A DNA stretch of 53,599 nt, taken from contig DGHZ01000010.1 of assembly GCA_002392945.1 (NCBI GenBank), positions 1 through 53,599 on the forward strand, read 5' to 3'. Under the pieces are notes generated by a model, which was given only the letters and a program-made list of their open reading frames with translations, searched no databases and was not told the origin of the DNA. The translations under genes were made by a program, and so were the position numbers. Of the stretch, positions 23,939 through 33,456 are shown in pieces (position 1 is the stretch's first letter; each line of letters starts with the position of its first letter). Origin of the DNA: Caryophanales bacterium UBA3835 (lineage in GTDB: Bacteria; Bacillota_I; Bacilli_A; RFN20; CAG-826).

Positions 23939-25057
23939 ATGGAAAAGGAAGAAATTAAATCTTTAATTGAAAAAGTCCTTGGAAAAGGAAGCGAAATCGT
24001 TTCTCCTTTAGTGGGTGGAATGATGAATATTTCCTATATCATTAAAGATAAAGATAATAAGAAATACGTATTATACATATCTACTGAACAAGCTAATGAA
24101 ATGGTGGATCGTCCTTTAGAAAAGGAACATCAAAAGATTATATCCGCGATTGGTATTACCAGTCAAAATGTCTATTTTGATACTGAAAACGGAATCAAAA
24201 TTAACGAATACATTGAAGGACAATCTTTAGATAGAGTAAGTGAATTTGATTATGAAAAAGTCGCTATGCTATTTAGAGAGCTCCACTCTTCTCCAGTACT
24301 TTCTAAAGCTGACTACGCTCCATTTATAAGATTTACCGAAACTTATGAAAAAGAAGCTTTATCTTTCCAAACTGAAGTATCTCCTTTATATAAAGAATTA
24401 AGAGATTTCTTATTTGCTCATAAAGAATATCTAGAAATGCAAAGAAAAACTCTATGTCATAATGACGCTCAAAGAAGTAATATCATTCAAACTCCAGAAG
24501 ACGAATATTACTTCATCGACTTTGAATTTGTTGGTAATAATGACCCAATTTATGATGTGGCCTGTTTTGGTAATGGCCTAGTGAGTGAAGGAAGAAAACT
24601 TTTAGATAGCTATTTCTTAAATAATCCTAGCCAGGATCAAATAAAAAGATTTTATTTATGGAGGATTTATATCTCACTTCAGTGGTATAATGTAGCAGTC
24701 ACAAAGCATTACCGCGGAGAAGGAGAGAAGCACGGCTTTAACTTCCTAGATGTCGCATCTCACTTCTTAAATAACGCTAAAGATGCTTATGACGGATATA
24801 AATTAGAAATTAAAGATGATAAGGTTATGGATGATACAGAAAAATTAATTATTTCAACATTAGATAAAATTAGACATTTCTTAAGAAAAGATGGAGGAGA
24901 CTGCGAATTTGTTTCCTTTAACGATGGAATAGTCTATGTCAAAATGATTGGAGCCTGTCAAGGCTGCTCCTACGCTTATAGTGATATCAAAGACCTTGTG
25001 GAAGTTATTCTTCAAGAAGAAGTTCCAGGTGTAGTTGAAGTAAGACTTGCGGAATAA
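23939..25057 (+). CDS. Choline/aminoglycoside kinase-like domain fused to NifU C-terminal domain
   Basis: 372 residues in two parts. Residues 1-290 form a complete APH/choline-kinase (LicA-like) fold: Lys or ATP-site region near 40-50, catalytic LCHNDAQRSN (172-181) and metal-binding YFIDFEFVGNNDP (191-203). Residues 300-372 are a NifU C-terminal Fe-S scaffold domain: DKIRHFLRKDGGDCEF and the cluster-binding GACQGCSY with Cys340 and Cys343. An internal ATG at 24827 lacks a properly spaced ribosome site, so one fused polypeptide is likely. The kinase substrate is unknown. TATAAT is 8 nt before the ATG with no Shine-Dalgarno. Confidence 0.88.
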   Translation: MEKEEIKSLIEKVLGKGSEIVSPLVGGMMNISYIIKDKDNKKYVLYISTEQANEMVDRPLEKEHQKIISAIGITSQNVYFDTENGIKINEYIEGQSLDRVSEFDYEKVAMLFRELHSSPVLSKADYAPFIRFTETYEKEALSFQTEVSPLYKELRDFLFAHKEYLEMQRKTLCHNDAQRSNIIQTPEDEYYFIDFEFVGNNDPIYDVACFGNGLVSEGRKLLDSYFLNNPSQDQIKRFYLWRIYISLQWYNVAVTKHYRGEGEKHGFNFLDVASHFLNNAKDAYDGYKLEIKDDKVMDDTEKLIISTLDKIRHFLRKDGGDCEFVSFNDGIVYVKMIGACQGCSYAYSDIKDLVEVILQEEVPGVVEVRLAE

Positions 25058-25058
25058 T

Positions 25059-25133
25059 TGGGGTATAGCCAAGCGGTAAGGCATCGGCCTCTGACTCCGA
25101 CATTCCTTGGTTCGATCCCAAGTACCCCAGCCA
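25059..25133 (+). tRNA. tRNA-Gln (CTG)
   Basis: 75 nt with encoded CCA, TGGGGTA/TACCCCA acceptor and loop CTCTGAC. The last anticodon-stem pair (C-T) is mismatched. It begins 1 nt after the kinase-NifU stop codon and may be processed from that mRNA. Confidence 0.9.
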
Positions 25134-25146
25134 AATAACAAAAAAT

Positions 25147-25172
25147 GGACCCGATTTCTCGAGTCCTTTTGT
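25147..25172. terminator. Bidirectional terminator, tRNA-Gln and cysQ
   Basis: 8-bp stem GGACCCGA/TCGAGTCC, loop TTTC, with T runs on both strands. Confidence 0.85.
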
Positions 25173-25184
25173 TTTATAAATAAA

Positions 25185-25961
25185 TTAGAATAGGTTTTCT
25201 TTACGGTTCACCACTATATAACCCTTACGATTATAAACATCTTCGCGGTTATATCTAATCGGGGTACCGTCTGGTTCCACAAATAAGCCGCCTGCTTCTT
25301 CAACAACAATTTGGCAAGCAGCTGTATCCCATTCTTTGGTGTTAGGGCTTCTTCTTAAAGTAATTTCCGCTAAGCCGTGGGCTATCGCGCAAGGTTTTAA
25401 GGAACTGCCTTTTCTTACCACATGTTTGATTTTATCAGCGTGCTTTTCAATATATTCTTTTTCAGCGTCATTAAAATGGAAGACGCTGATTAACATAGTT
25501 AAGTCGCTAACTTTATCATTAACATGGATTCTAACGGGTTTTTCATTTCCTTTTTGGAAATAGCTGCCGTTACCTTTACTAGCAAAATAAAGTTCATCGA
25601 TAGCAGGAGCCACTACTACACCAACAACAAGTTCGTGTTTATAAGCTAGAGCGATATTAGTGGTAAATTGTCCATCCTTAGCCACAAAATCTTTCGTACC
25701 ATCAACTGGATCCACAATCCACACAAAGTCATTATTAAGACGTTCTAGATTATCTGTGCTTTCTTCAGTTAGAAAAGCGTGAGTAGGGAATTTCTCATGA
25801 AGATAATTTCTAATGATTTCGTCTGCGGATTTATCAGCGATAGTGACTGGAGAATTATCGTCTTTAATTTCCACATCAAAATGTTGGGCGTAAATCTCCA
25901 TAATTTTCTTTTTGGCTAATAAGCCAGCTTCAATCGCAACTTGTAATTCTTTTTCCCACAT
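25185..25961 (-). CDS. cysQ: 3'(2'),5'-bisphosphate nucleotidase, inositol monophosphatase family
   Basis: 259 residues. It removes the 3' phosphate from pAp in this family. Metal-site motifs are clear: LTEESTDN, then WIVDPVDGTKDFV, and the C-terminal KEWDTAACQIVVEEAGG. The TTG-initiated extension to 25979 would swallow the GGAG ribosome site, so I use ATG 25961. It lies 2 nt after nrnA, which encodes another pAp phosphatase. An inositol-phosphate or other sugar-phosphate substrate is an alternative, but the PVDGTKDFV form favours CysQ. Confidence 0.88.
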   Translation of the reverse strand: MWEKELQVAIEAGLLAKKKIMEIYAQHFDVEIKDDNSPVTIADKSADEIIRNYLHEKFPTHAFLTEESTDNLERLNNDFVWIVDPVDGTKDFVAKDGQFTTNIALAYKHELVVGVVVAPAIDELYFASKGNGSYFQKGNEKPVRIHVNDKVSDLTMLISVFHFNDAEKEYIEKHADKIKHVVRKGSSLKPCAIAHGLAEITLRRSPNTKEWDTAACQIVVEEAGGLFVEPDGTPIRYNREDVYNRKGYIVVNRKENLF

Positions 25962-25963
25962 AA

Positions 25964-26917
25964 TTATTGTTTTCTCCAATTAATAATGGCTTGGTCTAAT
26001 TTACGAATAATAACGTTAATTTGATCATAATCTAAAGATGGGAGTTGAGCTCCACTTGCGTGAGCGTGTCCGCCACCACCCACACTAACAGCCACTGGCT
26101 GTACAAGTGGTCCATTACTTCTAAATTCGGCTCTTACTCTACCATCTGCATATTCGGCAAATGAACACCAAATCGGATATCCTTCGATATTTCCTAATAA
26201 GTTAATCAAATTAGAGGCATGGTTAGCAGATATATTAAGTTCCTTCAAAGTGTGACGGTCTAAAACAATAGAAATAACACCTTCTGGAGATTTCTGATAG
26301 TGAGACATAACATAACCTTTAGCCGCTAAAGAGATTTCATCGGTCTTAGCTAAAACACGGTTAATCTTATTTGGATTAGCTCCATGCTCACATAAGAATT
26401 TTGCACGCTCAAATGTTTGAGGATAATTAGAGACGAATTGGAATCTAGCACTATCGGTAAGAATACCAAGGAATAAAGCATTAGCGCCAAGTTTAGAAAT
26501 CTTTAAATCATGGTCAATAACTAATCCAGTAATAATATCGCAAGTACTATTGGCGTCAACATCAACAATAAATGGTCCTTCTTTAAAAGAACCGGTATCA
26601 ATATGATGGTCAATTTTTGCGAATTCCTTAGCGGTGAAGACTCTAGAATCTTCCATTCTTGCTAAATCATTACCATCAACAATAATCGCTAAGCTATTTT
26701 TGATAGTTTCATCATCTACTATATCCATCTTACAAATCACATCAAAAAATGATGGAACACCAGATCCAGTAATATAGACTTTTTTATCAGGGAAATTTGA
26801 AAGAATAATTTCCTTCAAACCAACCTGAGAACCATAGCAATCTCCATCAGGATTTAAATGTCCATAAATCACAATAGAGTCGTTCTTTTTTATTAAATCC
26901 CAAATTTGTTCAAACAT
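25964..26917 (-). CDS. nrnA: DHH-DHHA1 nanoRNase / pAp phosphatase
   Basis: 317 residues. It degrades 2-5 nt RNA and dephosphorylates pAp with Mn. DHH domain motifs are GHLNPDGDCYGS (His and two Asp), VDGNDLAR and KIDHHIDTG; the DHHA1 substrate-binding GGGGHAHASGAQ is near the C-terminus. It is the expected oligoribonuclease of a bacterium lacking Orn. It sits between rpoE and cysQ in a tight run, linking RNA turnover end-products to pAp removal. Confidence 0.93.
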   Translation of the reverse strand: MFEQIWDLIKKNDSIVIYGHLNPDGDCYGSQVGLKEIILSNFPDKKVYITGSGVPSFFDVICKMDIVDDETIKNSLAIIVDGNDLARMEDSRVFTAKEFAKIDHHIDTGSFKEGPFIVDVDANSTCDIITGLVIDHDLKISKLGANALFLGILTDSARFQFVSNYPQTFERAKFLCEHGANPNKINRVLAKTDEISLAAKGYVMSHYQKSPEGVISIVLDRHTLKELNISANHASNLINLLGNIEGYPIWCSFAEYADGRVRAEFRSNGPLVQPVAVSVGGGGHAHASGAQLPSLDYDQINVIIRKLDQAIINWRKQ

Positions 26918-26926
26918 AAACTCAAA

Positions 26927-27316
26927 CTAATTTTCGGATAATTCATCCTTTTCTTCAGCTTCTTCTTCAACTTCAGAGGCGGATTCATCTTCGAATACTT
27001 TATTGTATTCTTCTTCCTCTTCATCTTTCTCTTCGATATCATCATCGCTAGTTTGGACATCACTATAGACATCTCTCATATCGATATGAACTTTATCAAA
27101 GACGTGTCTTTCTCTTAAATCCCATTCATTTTCTCCAAGAGTAATAAAGCGTCCATCAAGCATCATGTTAGTGAAGAATTGACCAACTTTGGCGTTCGCT
27201 TGTTCTTCGCTTAATCCAGCTTCTTTTTTGACATACTCCCAGATTTCTTTGAAGTTGACAGATTCTTTGTGCTTAGAAACAAATTCATAAGCGTGTTCAA
27301 TTAAAGATTTAGACAT
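26927..27316 (-). CDS. rpoE: RNA polymerase delta subunit
   Basis: 129 residues. The folded HARE-HTH N-terminal domain (1-75: FKEIWEYVKKEAGLSEEQAN, LDGRFITLGENEWDLRERH) binds core polymerase, and a highly acidic tail of about 45 residues (DDDIEEKDEEEEEYN) displaces nucleic acid, aiding recycling and promoter selectivity. This architecture is restricted to Firmicutes. A good GGAG site precedes the ATG. It lies 15 nt behind argS. Confidence 0.95.
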   Translation of the reverse strand: MSKSLIEHAYEFVSKHKESVNFKEIWEYVKKEAGLSEEQANAKVGQFFTNMMLDGRFITLGENEWDLRERHVFDKVHIDMRDVYSDVQTSDDDIEEKDEEEEEYNKVFEDESASEVEEEAEEKDELSEN

Positions 27317-27331
27317 TATATATCTCCTTTC

Positions 27332-28948
27332 TTACATTCTATTAGGGGCACTGACACCCACTAATGTTAATGCGTTTTTCATAACAATTTTAGAGGCTAG
27401 GCATAAGCCTAATCTATTCGAGGTAACACTTAAGTTATCTCGATCTATAACTCGACATTCAGTATAGAAGGCGTGAATCTTTTCTGCGACTTCATGAATG
27501 TAGTTAGTAATTTTATAAGGGGCTCTTTCTTTAGAAGCGGTTTTTACAATTTCTGGGAAATTAGATAAAGCTTTAGCTAAATCTAATTCACTAGGCATAT
27601 TTAATACTGGTGATTCGTTTACTTTTATATCGCTGGCACTAGATAAAATTGAACATAAGCGAGCGTGAGCGTATTGAGCGTAATAAACTGGATTATCACT
27701 ACTTTGTTTGACCGCTAAATCTAAATCAAAGTCTAAATGACCACTAGCGTTTCTCATGACAAAGAAATATCTTGCAGCGTCGACACCAGCGTCCTCACAT
27801 AATTCACGTAATGTATATCCGTTACCAGTACGTTTAGAGAGTTTAAATTCTTCTCCATCTTTCATCATTCTCACCATTTGAATTAATTCAACTTGTAAGC
27901 ACTCAGGAGAATATCCATGCATCATTAAAGCTGATTTCATACGGTTAATATAACCGTGATGGTCCGCTCCTAAAACATCAATTAATTGATCAAACCCACG
28001 GCTCATCTTATTGACGTGATAAACGATATCAGGCATGAAATAAGTATATTCACCGTTACTCTTTCTAATAACTCTATCTTTATCATCAAGATAATCAGTG
28101 GTCTTTAGCACTAACGCTCCATCAGATTCATAAACATGGTCTTTTAAATATTCGATTTCTTTTTCAACTGCTCCCCCAGCTCTAATCTTTTTCTCTGAAG
28201 AGAAAACATCAAAAACAATATTGTAATTCTTTAAATCTTCTTTAATCTTGTCTAATTCAAATTCCATTCCTTTTTCTTTGAAAAATTCAAAGTGGTCTGG
28301 TCTTTCTAATAAGTGAGGTCCAAATTCATCATAGATGCGTTTAGCTACTAACTTCACATCTTCACCGTGATAACCATCTTCAGGTAAAAGAAATGGAAGT
28401 CCTAATATTTCTTTATATCTTTCAATTAATGATTCACCAAGGTGATCAATTTGATTACCAGCGTCATTAATATAATATTCTCTTGTCACCTCATAACCGT
28501 CAAAAGTTAAGATTCTCGCAATAGCGTCTCCAATAGCCGCTCCTCGAGCGTGACCAACATGTAAATCTCCTGTCGGATTAGCAGAAACAAATTCCACATT
28601 TATTTTCTTATTTTTCTTTTCGCCTCTACCGTAATTATCGTTTAAAACGATAATATTATTAATTAAAGAACTAATAGAGTCGTTTTTCATAAAGAAATTA
28701 ATAAAACCAGGCCCGGCGATTTCTACCTTTTCAATATTAGATAAATCTAATTTAGAAACGATCAATTCCGCGACTTCTTTTGGAGATTTAGCAAAATATC
28801 GACAAGACTTCATTGCCACATTACTAGCGAAGTCTCCATGAGCAGGGTCTTTAGAGTTTTCAATAATAATTTGCTCTAAAGCTAAATCAACATTAAGTGA
28901 CTTTAATGCTTGTTGAATATTAAGTTTTAAATCTTCTTTAATTTCCAT
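27332..28948 (-). CDS. argS: Arginyl-tRNA synthetase
   Basis: 538 residues, class I. The N-terminal additional domain (1-110) recognises the tRNA D-loop. The HIGH-type motif is ANPTGDLHVGHARGA and the KMSK-like loop is EFKLSKRTGN. The C-terminal helical anticodon-binding domain ends with LGLCLASKIVMKNALTLVGV. No T-box leader is present. TATAAT at 28963-28968 is 14 nt before the ATG and no Shine-Dalgarno is seen, so the 5' UTR must be very short. Confidence 0.97.
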   Translation of the reverse strand: MEIKEDLKLNIQQALKSLNVDLALEQIIIENSKDPAHGDFASNVAMKSCRYFAKSPKEVAELIVSKLDLSNIEKVEIAGPGFINFFMKNDSISSLINNIIVLNDNYGRGEKKNKKINVEFVSANPTGDLHVGHARGAAIGDAIARILTFDGYEVTREYYINDAGNQIDHLGESLIERYKEILGLPFLLPEDGYHGEDVKLVAKRIYDEFGPHLLERPDHFEFFKEKGMEFELDKIKEDLKNYNIVFDVFSSEKKIRAGGAVEKEIEYLKDHVYESDGALVLKTTDYLDDKDRVIRKSNGEYTYFMPDIVYHVNKMSRGFDQLIDVLGADHHGYINRMKSALMMHGYSPECLQVELIQMVRMMKDGEEFKLSKRTGNGYTLRELCEDAGVDAARYFFVMRNASGHLDFDLDLAVKQSSDNPVYYAQYAHARLCSILSSASDIKVNESPVLNMPSELDLAKALSNFPEIVKTASKERAPYKITNYIHEVAEKIHAFYTECRVIDRDNLSVTSNRLGLCLASKIVMKNALTLVGVSAPNRM

Positions 28949-28985
28949 ATTTTTAACACAAAATTATACTTATTACTAATTTATA

Positions 28986-29468
28986 TTAGCAATAACTTTT
29001 TAACATAATCATTGAAGAAGCTTCAATAGCTTCGCCTCTTCCCACTTCTCCGCATCCTTCGTTAGTGCCTGCTTTAATAGATACTTGATTAAGTTCAACT
29101 TCTAAAATAGAAGCGACATTTTTTCTCATTAATTCAATATAATCTTTAAGCTTTGGTTTTTCTAAAGAAACAAAGATATCGACGTTGTTAACTTTATAAC
29201 CTTTATCTTTCATCATCTTTACTACTTCTTTAACGATGAGGCTACTATCCATATTTAAGGTATCATTAGAGGTATCTGGAAAATGTTTTCCTAAATCTCC
29301 TAAGGCTAGAGCCCCTAAAATAGATTCCGCTAAAGCGTGATATAAAACATCACCATCACTATGAGCGAGTTCTCCTAATCCAAAAGGAATCACTACTCCA
29401 GCAATGATTAATTTTCTATTTTCCACTAATTTGTGGATGTCTTTAGAAAAGCCAACGCGATATTCCAT
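28986..29468 (-). CDS. ispF: 2-C-methyl-D-erythritol 2,4-cyclodiphosphate synthase
   Basis: 160 residues, normal length. It forms the cyclodiphosphate in the MEP route to isoprenoids. GFSKDIHKL carries the zinc Asp and His, LAHSDGDVLYHALAESILGA the third ligand and signature, and ALALGDLGKHFPDT the substrate loop. KAGTNEGCGEVGRGEAIEA is the C-terminal signature. It shows the organism uses the MEP pathway. The start overlaps the ychF stop (TAATG). Confidence 0.96.
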   Translation of the reverse strand: MEYRVGFSKDIHKLVENRKLIIAGVVIPFGLGELAHSDGDVLYHALAESILGALALGDLGKHFPDTSNDTLNMDSSLIVKEVVKMMKDKGYKVNNVDIFVSLEKPKLKDYIELMRKNVASILEVELNQVSIKAGTNEGCGEVGRGEAIEASSMIMLKSYC

Positions 29469-30583
29469 TATTTTTTACCTGATACATTAAACTTAAAGAA
29501 CATTATATCTCCGTCTTTAGGAAAATATCCTTTACCTTCGGTACGCATTTTTCCAGCTTCTTTAACTGCAAGTTCACTGCCTAATTCGTGAATGGAGTCA
29601 TAGGTATAAACTTCAGCGCAAATAAATCCTCTTTCAAAATCAGTATGAATAATACCGGCACATTTAGGAGCGCTATATCCATTAGGGAAGGTCCAAGCAC
29701 GGCATTCATCTGCTCCCACTGTAAAGAAAGTAGATAAATTTAATAATTTATAAGTAGCCTTAATTAACTGAGCAAGTCCACTAGTTTCAATTCCTAAATC
29801 TTTTAAGAATTCCACTTTTTCTTCTTTAGATAATTCTGAGAGTTGAGATTCAATCTCACAGCTCACCGGTATCACTTCATTATGCTCTTTAGAAGCATAT
29901 TCTTTAACTTTGTTAAAATTCTCACAGCTATTAATATCTAATAAATCTTCTTCACCGACATTAGCAACATAGATAATTGGTTTCTTGGTTAATAAATGAT
30001 AACTATAAACCACTTCTTCTTGTTCTTGAGAAAGAGGAACGTTTCTTGCTGCCACTCCATTAGTAAGAGCTTCTTTAAGTGGAGTTAAACAAGACATTTC
30101 CATTACTGACTCTTTATCTTTTAAAATACGAGCCTTATTTTCAATCTTTTCAATTCTTCTAGTGACAGTTTCTAAATCCGCCATCACGAGTTCTAGATTG
30201 ATAACTTCTATATCTCTAATTGGATCAACATCACCTTCAACATGGATAATATCACTATTAGTGAAACATCTAACTACTTCCACAATCGCATCACATTCTC
30301 TAATATGAGAAAGGAATTGGTTGCCTAAACCTTCTCCTTTAGATGCCCCTCTAACGAGTCCGGCAATATCATAAAATTCAATTGTGGCGGGAATGGTTCT
30401 TTCTGGTTTAAAGATATTCACTAAGAAGTCTAATCTTTCATCAGGAACTTCCACAATTCTAGTATTTGGATTAATTGTAGCAAAAGGGTAATTAGCAGCC
30501 TCCACGTGAGAGTTAGTAATCGCATTAAATAAAGTTGATTTTCCTACGTTTGGTAATCCCACAATTCCTGCTTTTAATCCCAT
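29468..30583 (-). CDS. ychF: YchF/OLA1 family nucleotide-binding protein
   Basis: 371 residues. G1 is GLPNVGKSTLFNAIT, and the YchF family NxxE in place of the usual NKxD (VANVGEED) makes it prefer ATP. The C-terminal TGS domain ends FFKFNVSGKK. The family binds ribosomes and modulates stress responses. The frame is open to 30676, but alignment to the family and GAAAGAAG upstream set the start at ATG 30583. TATAAT precedes it near 30607-30612. Forms an operon with ispF. Confidence 0.95.
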   Translation of the reverse strand: MGLKAGIVGLPNVGKSTLFNAITNSHVEAANYPFATINPNTRIVEVPDERLDFLVNIFKPERTIPATIEFYDIAGLVRGASKGEGLGNQFLSHIRECDAIVEVVRCFTNSDIIHVEGDVDPIRDIEVINLELVMADLETVTRRIEKIENKARILKDKESVMEMSCLTPLKEALTNGVAARNVPLSQEQEEVVYSYHLLTKKPIIYVANVGEEDLLDINSCENFNKVKEYASKEHNEVIPVSCEIESQLSELSKEEKVEFLKDLGIETSGLAQLIKATYKLLNLSTFFTVGADECRAWTFPNGYSAPKCAGIIHTDFERGFICAEVYTYDSIHELGSELAVKEAGKMRTEGKGYFPKDGDIMFFKFNVSGKK

Positions 30584-30663
30584 AATCTTGTCTTCTTTCA
30601 ATTGAATATTATATTCAAATTTATAAATAAGACAAAGATAAAATAATATTTTATAGTCATTCG

Positions 30664-33456
30664 TTAATACAAACACTCTAACGGAGGAATTTTTGATATC
30701 TTTTTAGAAATCAAAATAGAGCTCACTAACGCAATTAAAGTATCCACTAAAAACATATAGATAATCGACATCGGATTAAAGACAAACATCGAGTTAATGT
30801 GGAGAGAACTCGCTAGAACTTTTGATAAGATAAAAGAAATAACGAATAACTCCACTAGCGAAAGAAGTAAAGAGAAACTAGTCATTATAAATGAATGAAA
30901 ATAAACAAACTTCTTACTTTGGCTTTTCTTGCTTCCTAAAATACGTACTAACCCAATATCTTTTTTTACTTCTAGAAAATGTAAATAATTACATATAAAT
31001 AGAATAAGACTAGCGATAACAATGCTAGAAATAGAAACAATTAATAATATTAATTCGATATATCCACAAATCTCATCAACATTATTTTTAATATCTTTAA
31101 GCGGAGAATAAACTTCACATTGAGGGAACGATCTAGATAAAGACGCTATCACTTCTTCTTCATGATTAGTGTCTATTTGCAAAGCAAAATTCTCTATATT
31201 TAAATCAAAAGTGGATACTCCAAGCATGCACTGGAAAAATAAAATTGACCAGCTTTCATTATGATGAATAGCAAGTTTTGCGCTATCAGAAACTCCCACA
31301 ATTTTTAAAGATACCGTTTTAAAGTCTCTTGATATATAGCCATTAGGTAACAAGTTCTCTTTTAAGGGAAAAGATAAATATAGCGCTTTATTTTTTGGTT
31401 CACTAATATTTAACTTCTCTAATAAAGCAGATGAAACCACTATTTCTTGATAATTTACCGGAGCTCTTCCACTTATTAAACAATAATTAGGTTCAAAACA
31501 AAATCCTGAAATATTACTTTTAGAAAAGTGGCCTTCTATAGTCCCAGTAGGAAGAGAAACATTTTGCGAATCTTCATATCTTACATAGCTAAGTAAATCA
31601 ACAATGTCATAAATACTCACTTCATTACTTGATAGGTAAGTGTTTTTAGAAAAACCCACCATTAAACTTTTATCGTATATCGCATAAGCATTAGAAGAAC
31701 CATACGTCACACTTTTTATATAACGACTACTACTTTTACAAAATGGGCCAATAAAAGAAGGAAGATAATCTTTTCTAGTTCTTTTAACTATTAATACCCT
31801 GGAACACTCATAAATATCAGTATTTACTAATAATTTTGGATAATATAAATTGCTAAGTATTTCAAAATCAAAGTCTTTATATTTAAAATCAAAGCGATGT
31901 TCTTTTATAAACTCATCTCTATTAGTAGAGAAATAAAAATAATACGCTTTTTTTAAATCCCATGGATGAGCGCTATTAACGTTAAGATAGGGTGTACTTG
32001 GTAACGTTAATTTGTTTTCTAAAATATATTCGTTCCATATCGGATTAGAGTGATATATAAGAATTTGATTAGATAAGATAAATCCTTTAAGTTTTAATGA
32101 AAAACTACCTTCATATTGCCAAACACTATTAGAAACTAAGAACGTGAAATATAAATCATTGTGTTCTATATATTTAGAAAAAGAAGACATCGTTCTTTCT
32201 ATTTGAAGTTGGAAACATAATTCATTAACAACGGAAAAAGGAGCAGATAAAACAAATTCATCATTTGCTAAAGAATTAACTTTATTAGGAACAATATCTA
32301 ATGAACTTTTTATTAAGCCAAACTCATTAATATCGCAAATAGTAAGACCACTAATCGGTTTAATCTGACTTCCCTTTTCTATATAAGCAACGTTATAGTC
32401 AAACATTAAATTAAAGTCATTGGCGTAATATACCCCGATATAATCAATATCTTTTTCATATCCTTCAGTTAAAGAAAGTGCTTCATCATAATCTGCACCC
32501 GTAATTATATCTTTAGATATCTCTTTGTCTTTATTAGTTAAAATAAGTCGGTCATCATCTAAAATAGAGGAATAGCTTCGATATAAGTTAGTAGAAATAA
32601 TATTTGATAACGTACTAGCAAGTCCCACTCCAATAAGCCCAAAAGAAGTCACAAATGTTATAAACATTGTTCTCCATTTCCTTCTTTTAATAGTTCGAAG
32701 CGTATGTCTAAATAAAAATGAAAAAGGAAGAAGTCTAGTTAGTGTTTTAAAAGAGAGATTTAAAACAGGTAAATATTCTTGGTGTTTTTTCTTGTTTTGA
32801 TAGATGATGTCACAAACTTTGCCGTCGCTCATCTTAATAATCTGATCAGCGTATTTTTCAGTTAACTCTAAATCATGAGACACCATAATAACTAAAGAAG
32901 CAGAACTAATCTTTTCTAATAGTTTCATTACTACTTCAGTATTTTTCTCATCAAGATTTCCAGTTGGTTCATCTGCTAATAAAATAAGTGGAGAATTAGC
33001 GACAGCTCTAGCTAATGCCACCCTTTGTTTTTCTCCTCCTGATAAATTATTAACAATCTGATTTTCTTTTGAAGATAAGTTAACAAGTCTAAGTAGATCA
33101 TTAACACGCTTTTCTTTTTTAGATTTTTTATCACCACACGCAATATCTATCGCTAAAGCAATGTTTGATTTCACCGATTCATTTTCAAATAATTTGTAAT
33201 CTTGGAATAAAAAACCTAGTTTTCTGCTCCTAATAAGTTCTTTCTCATCTTCGTTAAGCCCATTATATGACTTACCATCAAGAGTAATATCGCCAGAAAA
33301 ATCTAATAAAGTGCTTAATATATTTAATAAAGTTGTCTTTCCACATCCAGAAGGACCATTAATAATCACCAGCCCATATCTAGGCAAGGATAAAGACACG
33401 TCTTTTAAGACATAACGGTCATTATATTTTTTACTAACATTAATTAACTCAATCAT
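30664..33456 (-). CDS. ABC exporter, fused ATPase and FtsX/MacB-type permease (930 aa)
   Basis: Residues 1-220 are an ABC ATPase: Walker A GPSGCGKTTLL, signature LSGGEKQRVALARAV, Walker B LLADEPTGNLDE and the switch His in VSHD. One membrane helix near 260-285 is followed by an extracellular domain of about 500 residues and three C-terminal helices, the four-helix MacB/type VII layout with ATPase and permease in one chain. It overlaps the 697-aa ABC gene upstream by 8 nt, so the two probably form a heterodimer that moves a peptide, lipid or antibiotic across the membrane; the cargo is unknown. No cognate periplasmic partner is nearby. Confidence 0.88.
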   Translation of the reverse strand: MIELINVSKKYNDRYVLKDVSLSLPRYGLVIINGPSGCGKTTLLNILSTLLDFSGDITLDGKSYNGLNEDEKELIRSRKLGFLFQDYKLFENESVKSNIALAIDIACGDKKSKKEKRVNDLLRLVNLSSKENQIVNNLSGGEKQRVALARAVANSPLILLADEPTGNLDEKNTEVVMKLLEKISSASLVIMVSHDLELTEKYADQIIKMSDGKVCDIIYQNKKKHQEYLPVLNLSFKTLTRLLPFSFLFRHTLRTIKRRKWRTMFITFVTSFGLIGVGLASTLSNIISTNLYRSYSSILDDDRLILTNKDKEISKDIITGADYDEALSLTEGYEKDIDYIGVYYANDFNLMFDYNVAYIEKGSQIKPISGLTICDINEFGLIKSSLDIVPNKVNSLANDEFVLSAPFSVVNELCFQLQIERTMSSFSKYIEHNDLYFTFLVSNSVWQYEGSFSLKLKGFILSNQILIYHSNPIWNEYILENKLTLPSTPYLNVNSAHPWDLKKAYYFYFSTNRDEFIKEHRFDFKYKDFDFEILSNLYYPKLLVNTDIYECSRVLIVKRTRKDYLPSFIGPFCKSSSRYIKSVTYGSSNAYAIYDKSLMVGFSKNTYLSSNEVSIYDIVDLLSYVRYEDSQNVSLPTGTIEGHFSKSNISGFCFEPNYCLISGRAPVNYQEIVVSSALLEKLNISEPKNKALYLSFPLKENLLPNGYISRDFKTVSLKIVGVSDSAKLAIHHNESWSILFFQCMLGVSTFDLNIENFALQIDTNHEEEVIASLSRSFPQCEVYSPLKDIKNNVDEICGYIELILLIVSISSIVIASLILFICNYLHFLEVKKDIGLVRILGSKKSQSKKFVYFHSFIMTSFSLLLSLVELFVISFILSKVLASSLHINSMFVFNPMSIIYMFLVDTLIALVSSILISKKISKIPPLECLY

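Noticed and set aside
24827..25057. Separate nifU gene starting at the internal ATG
   Set aside because: The only ribosome-site-like AAGG is 2 nt before the ATG, too close to work; the frame is continuous with the kinase.
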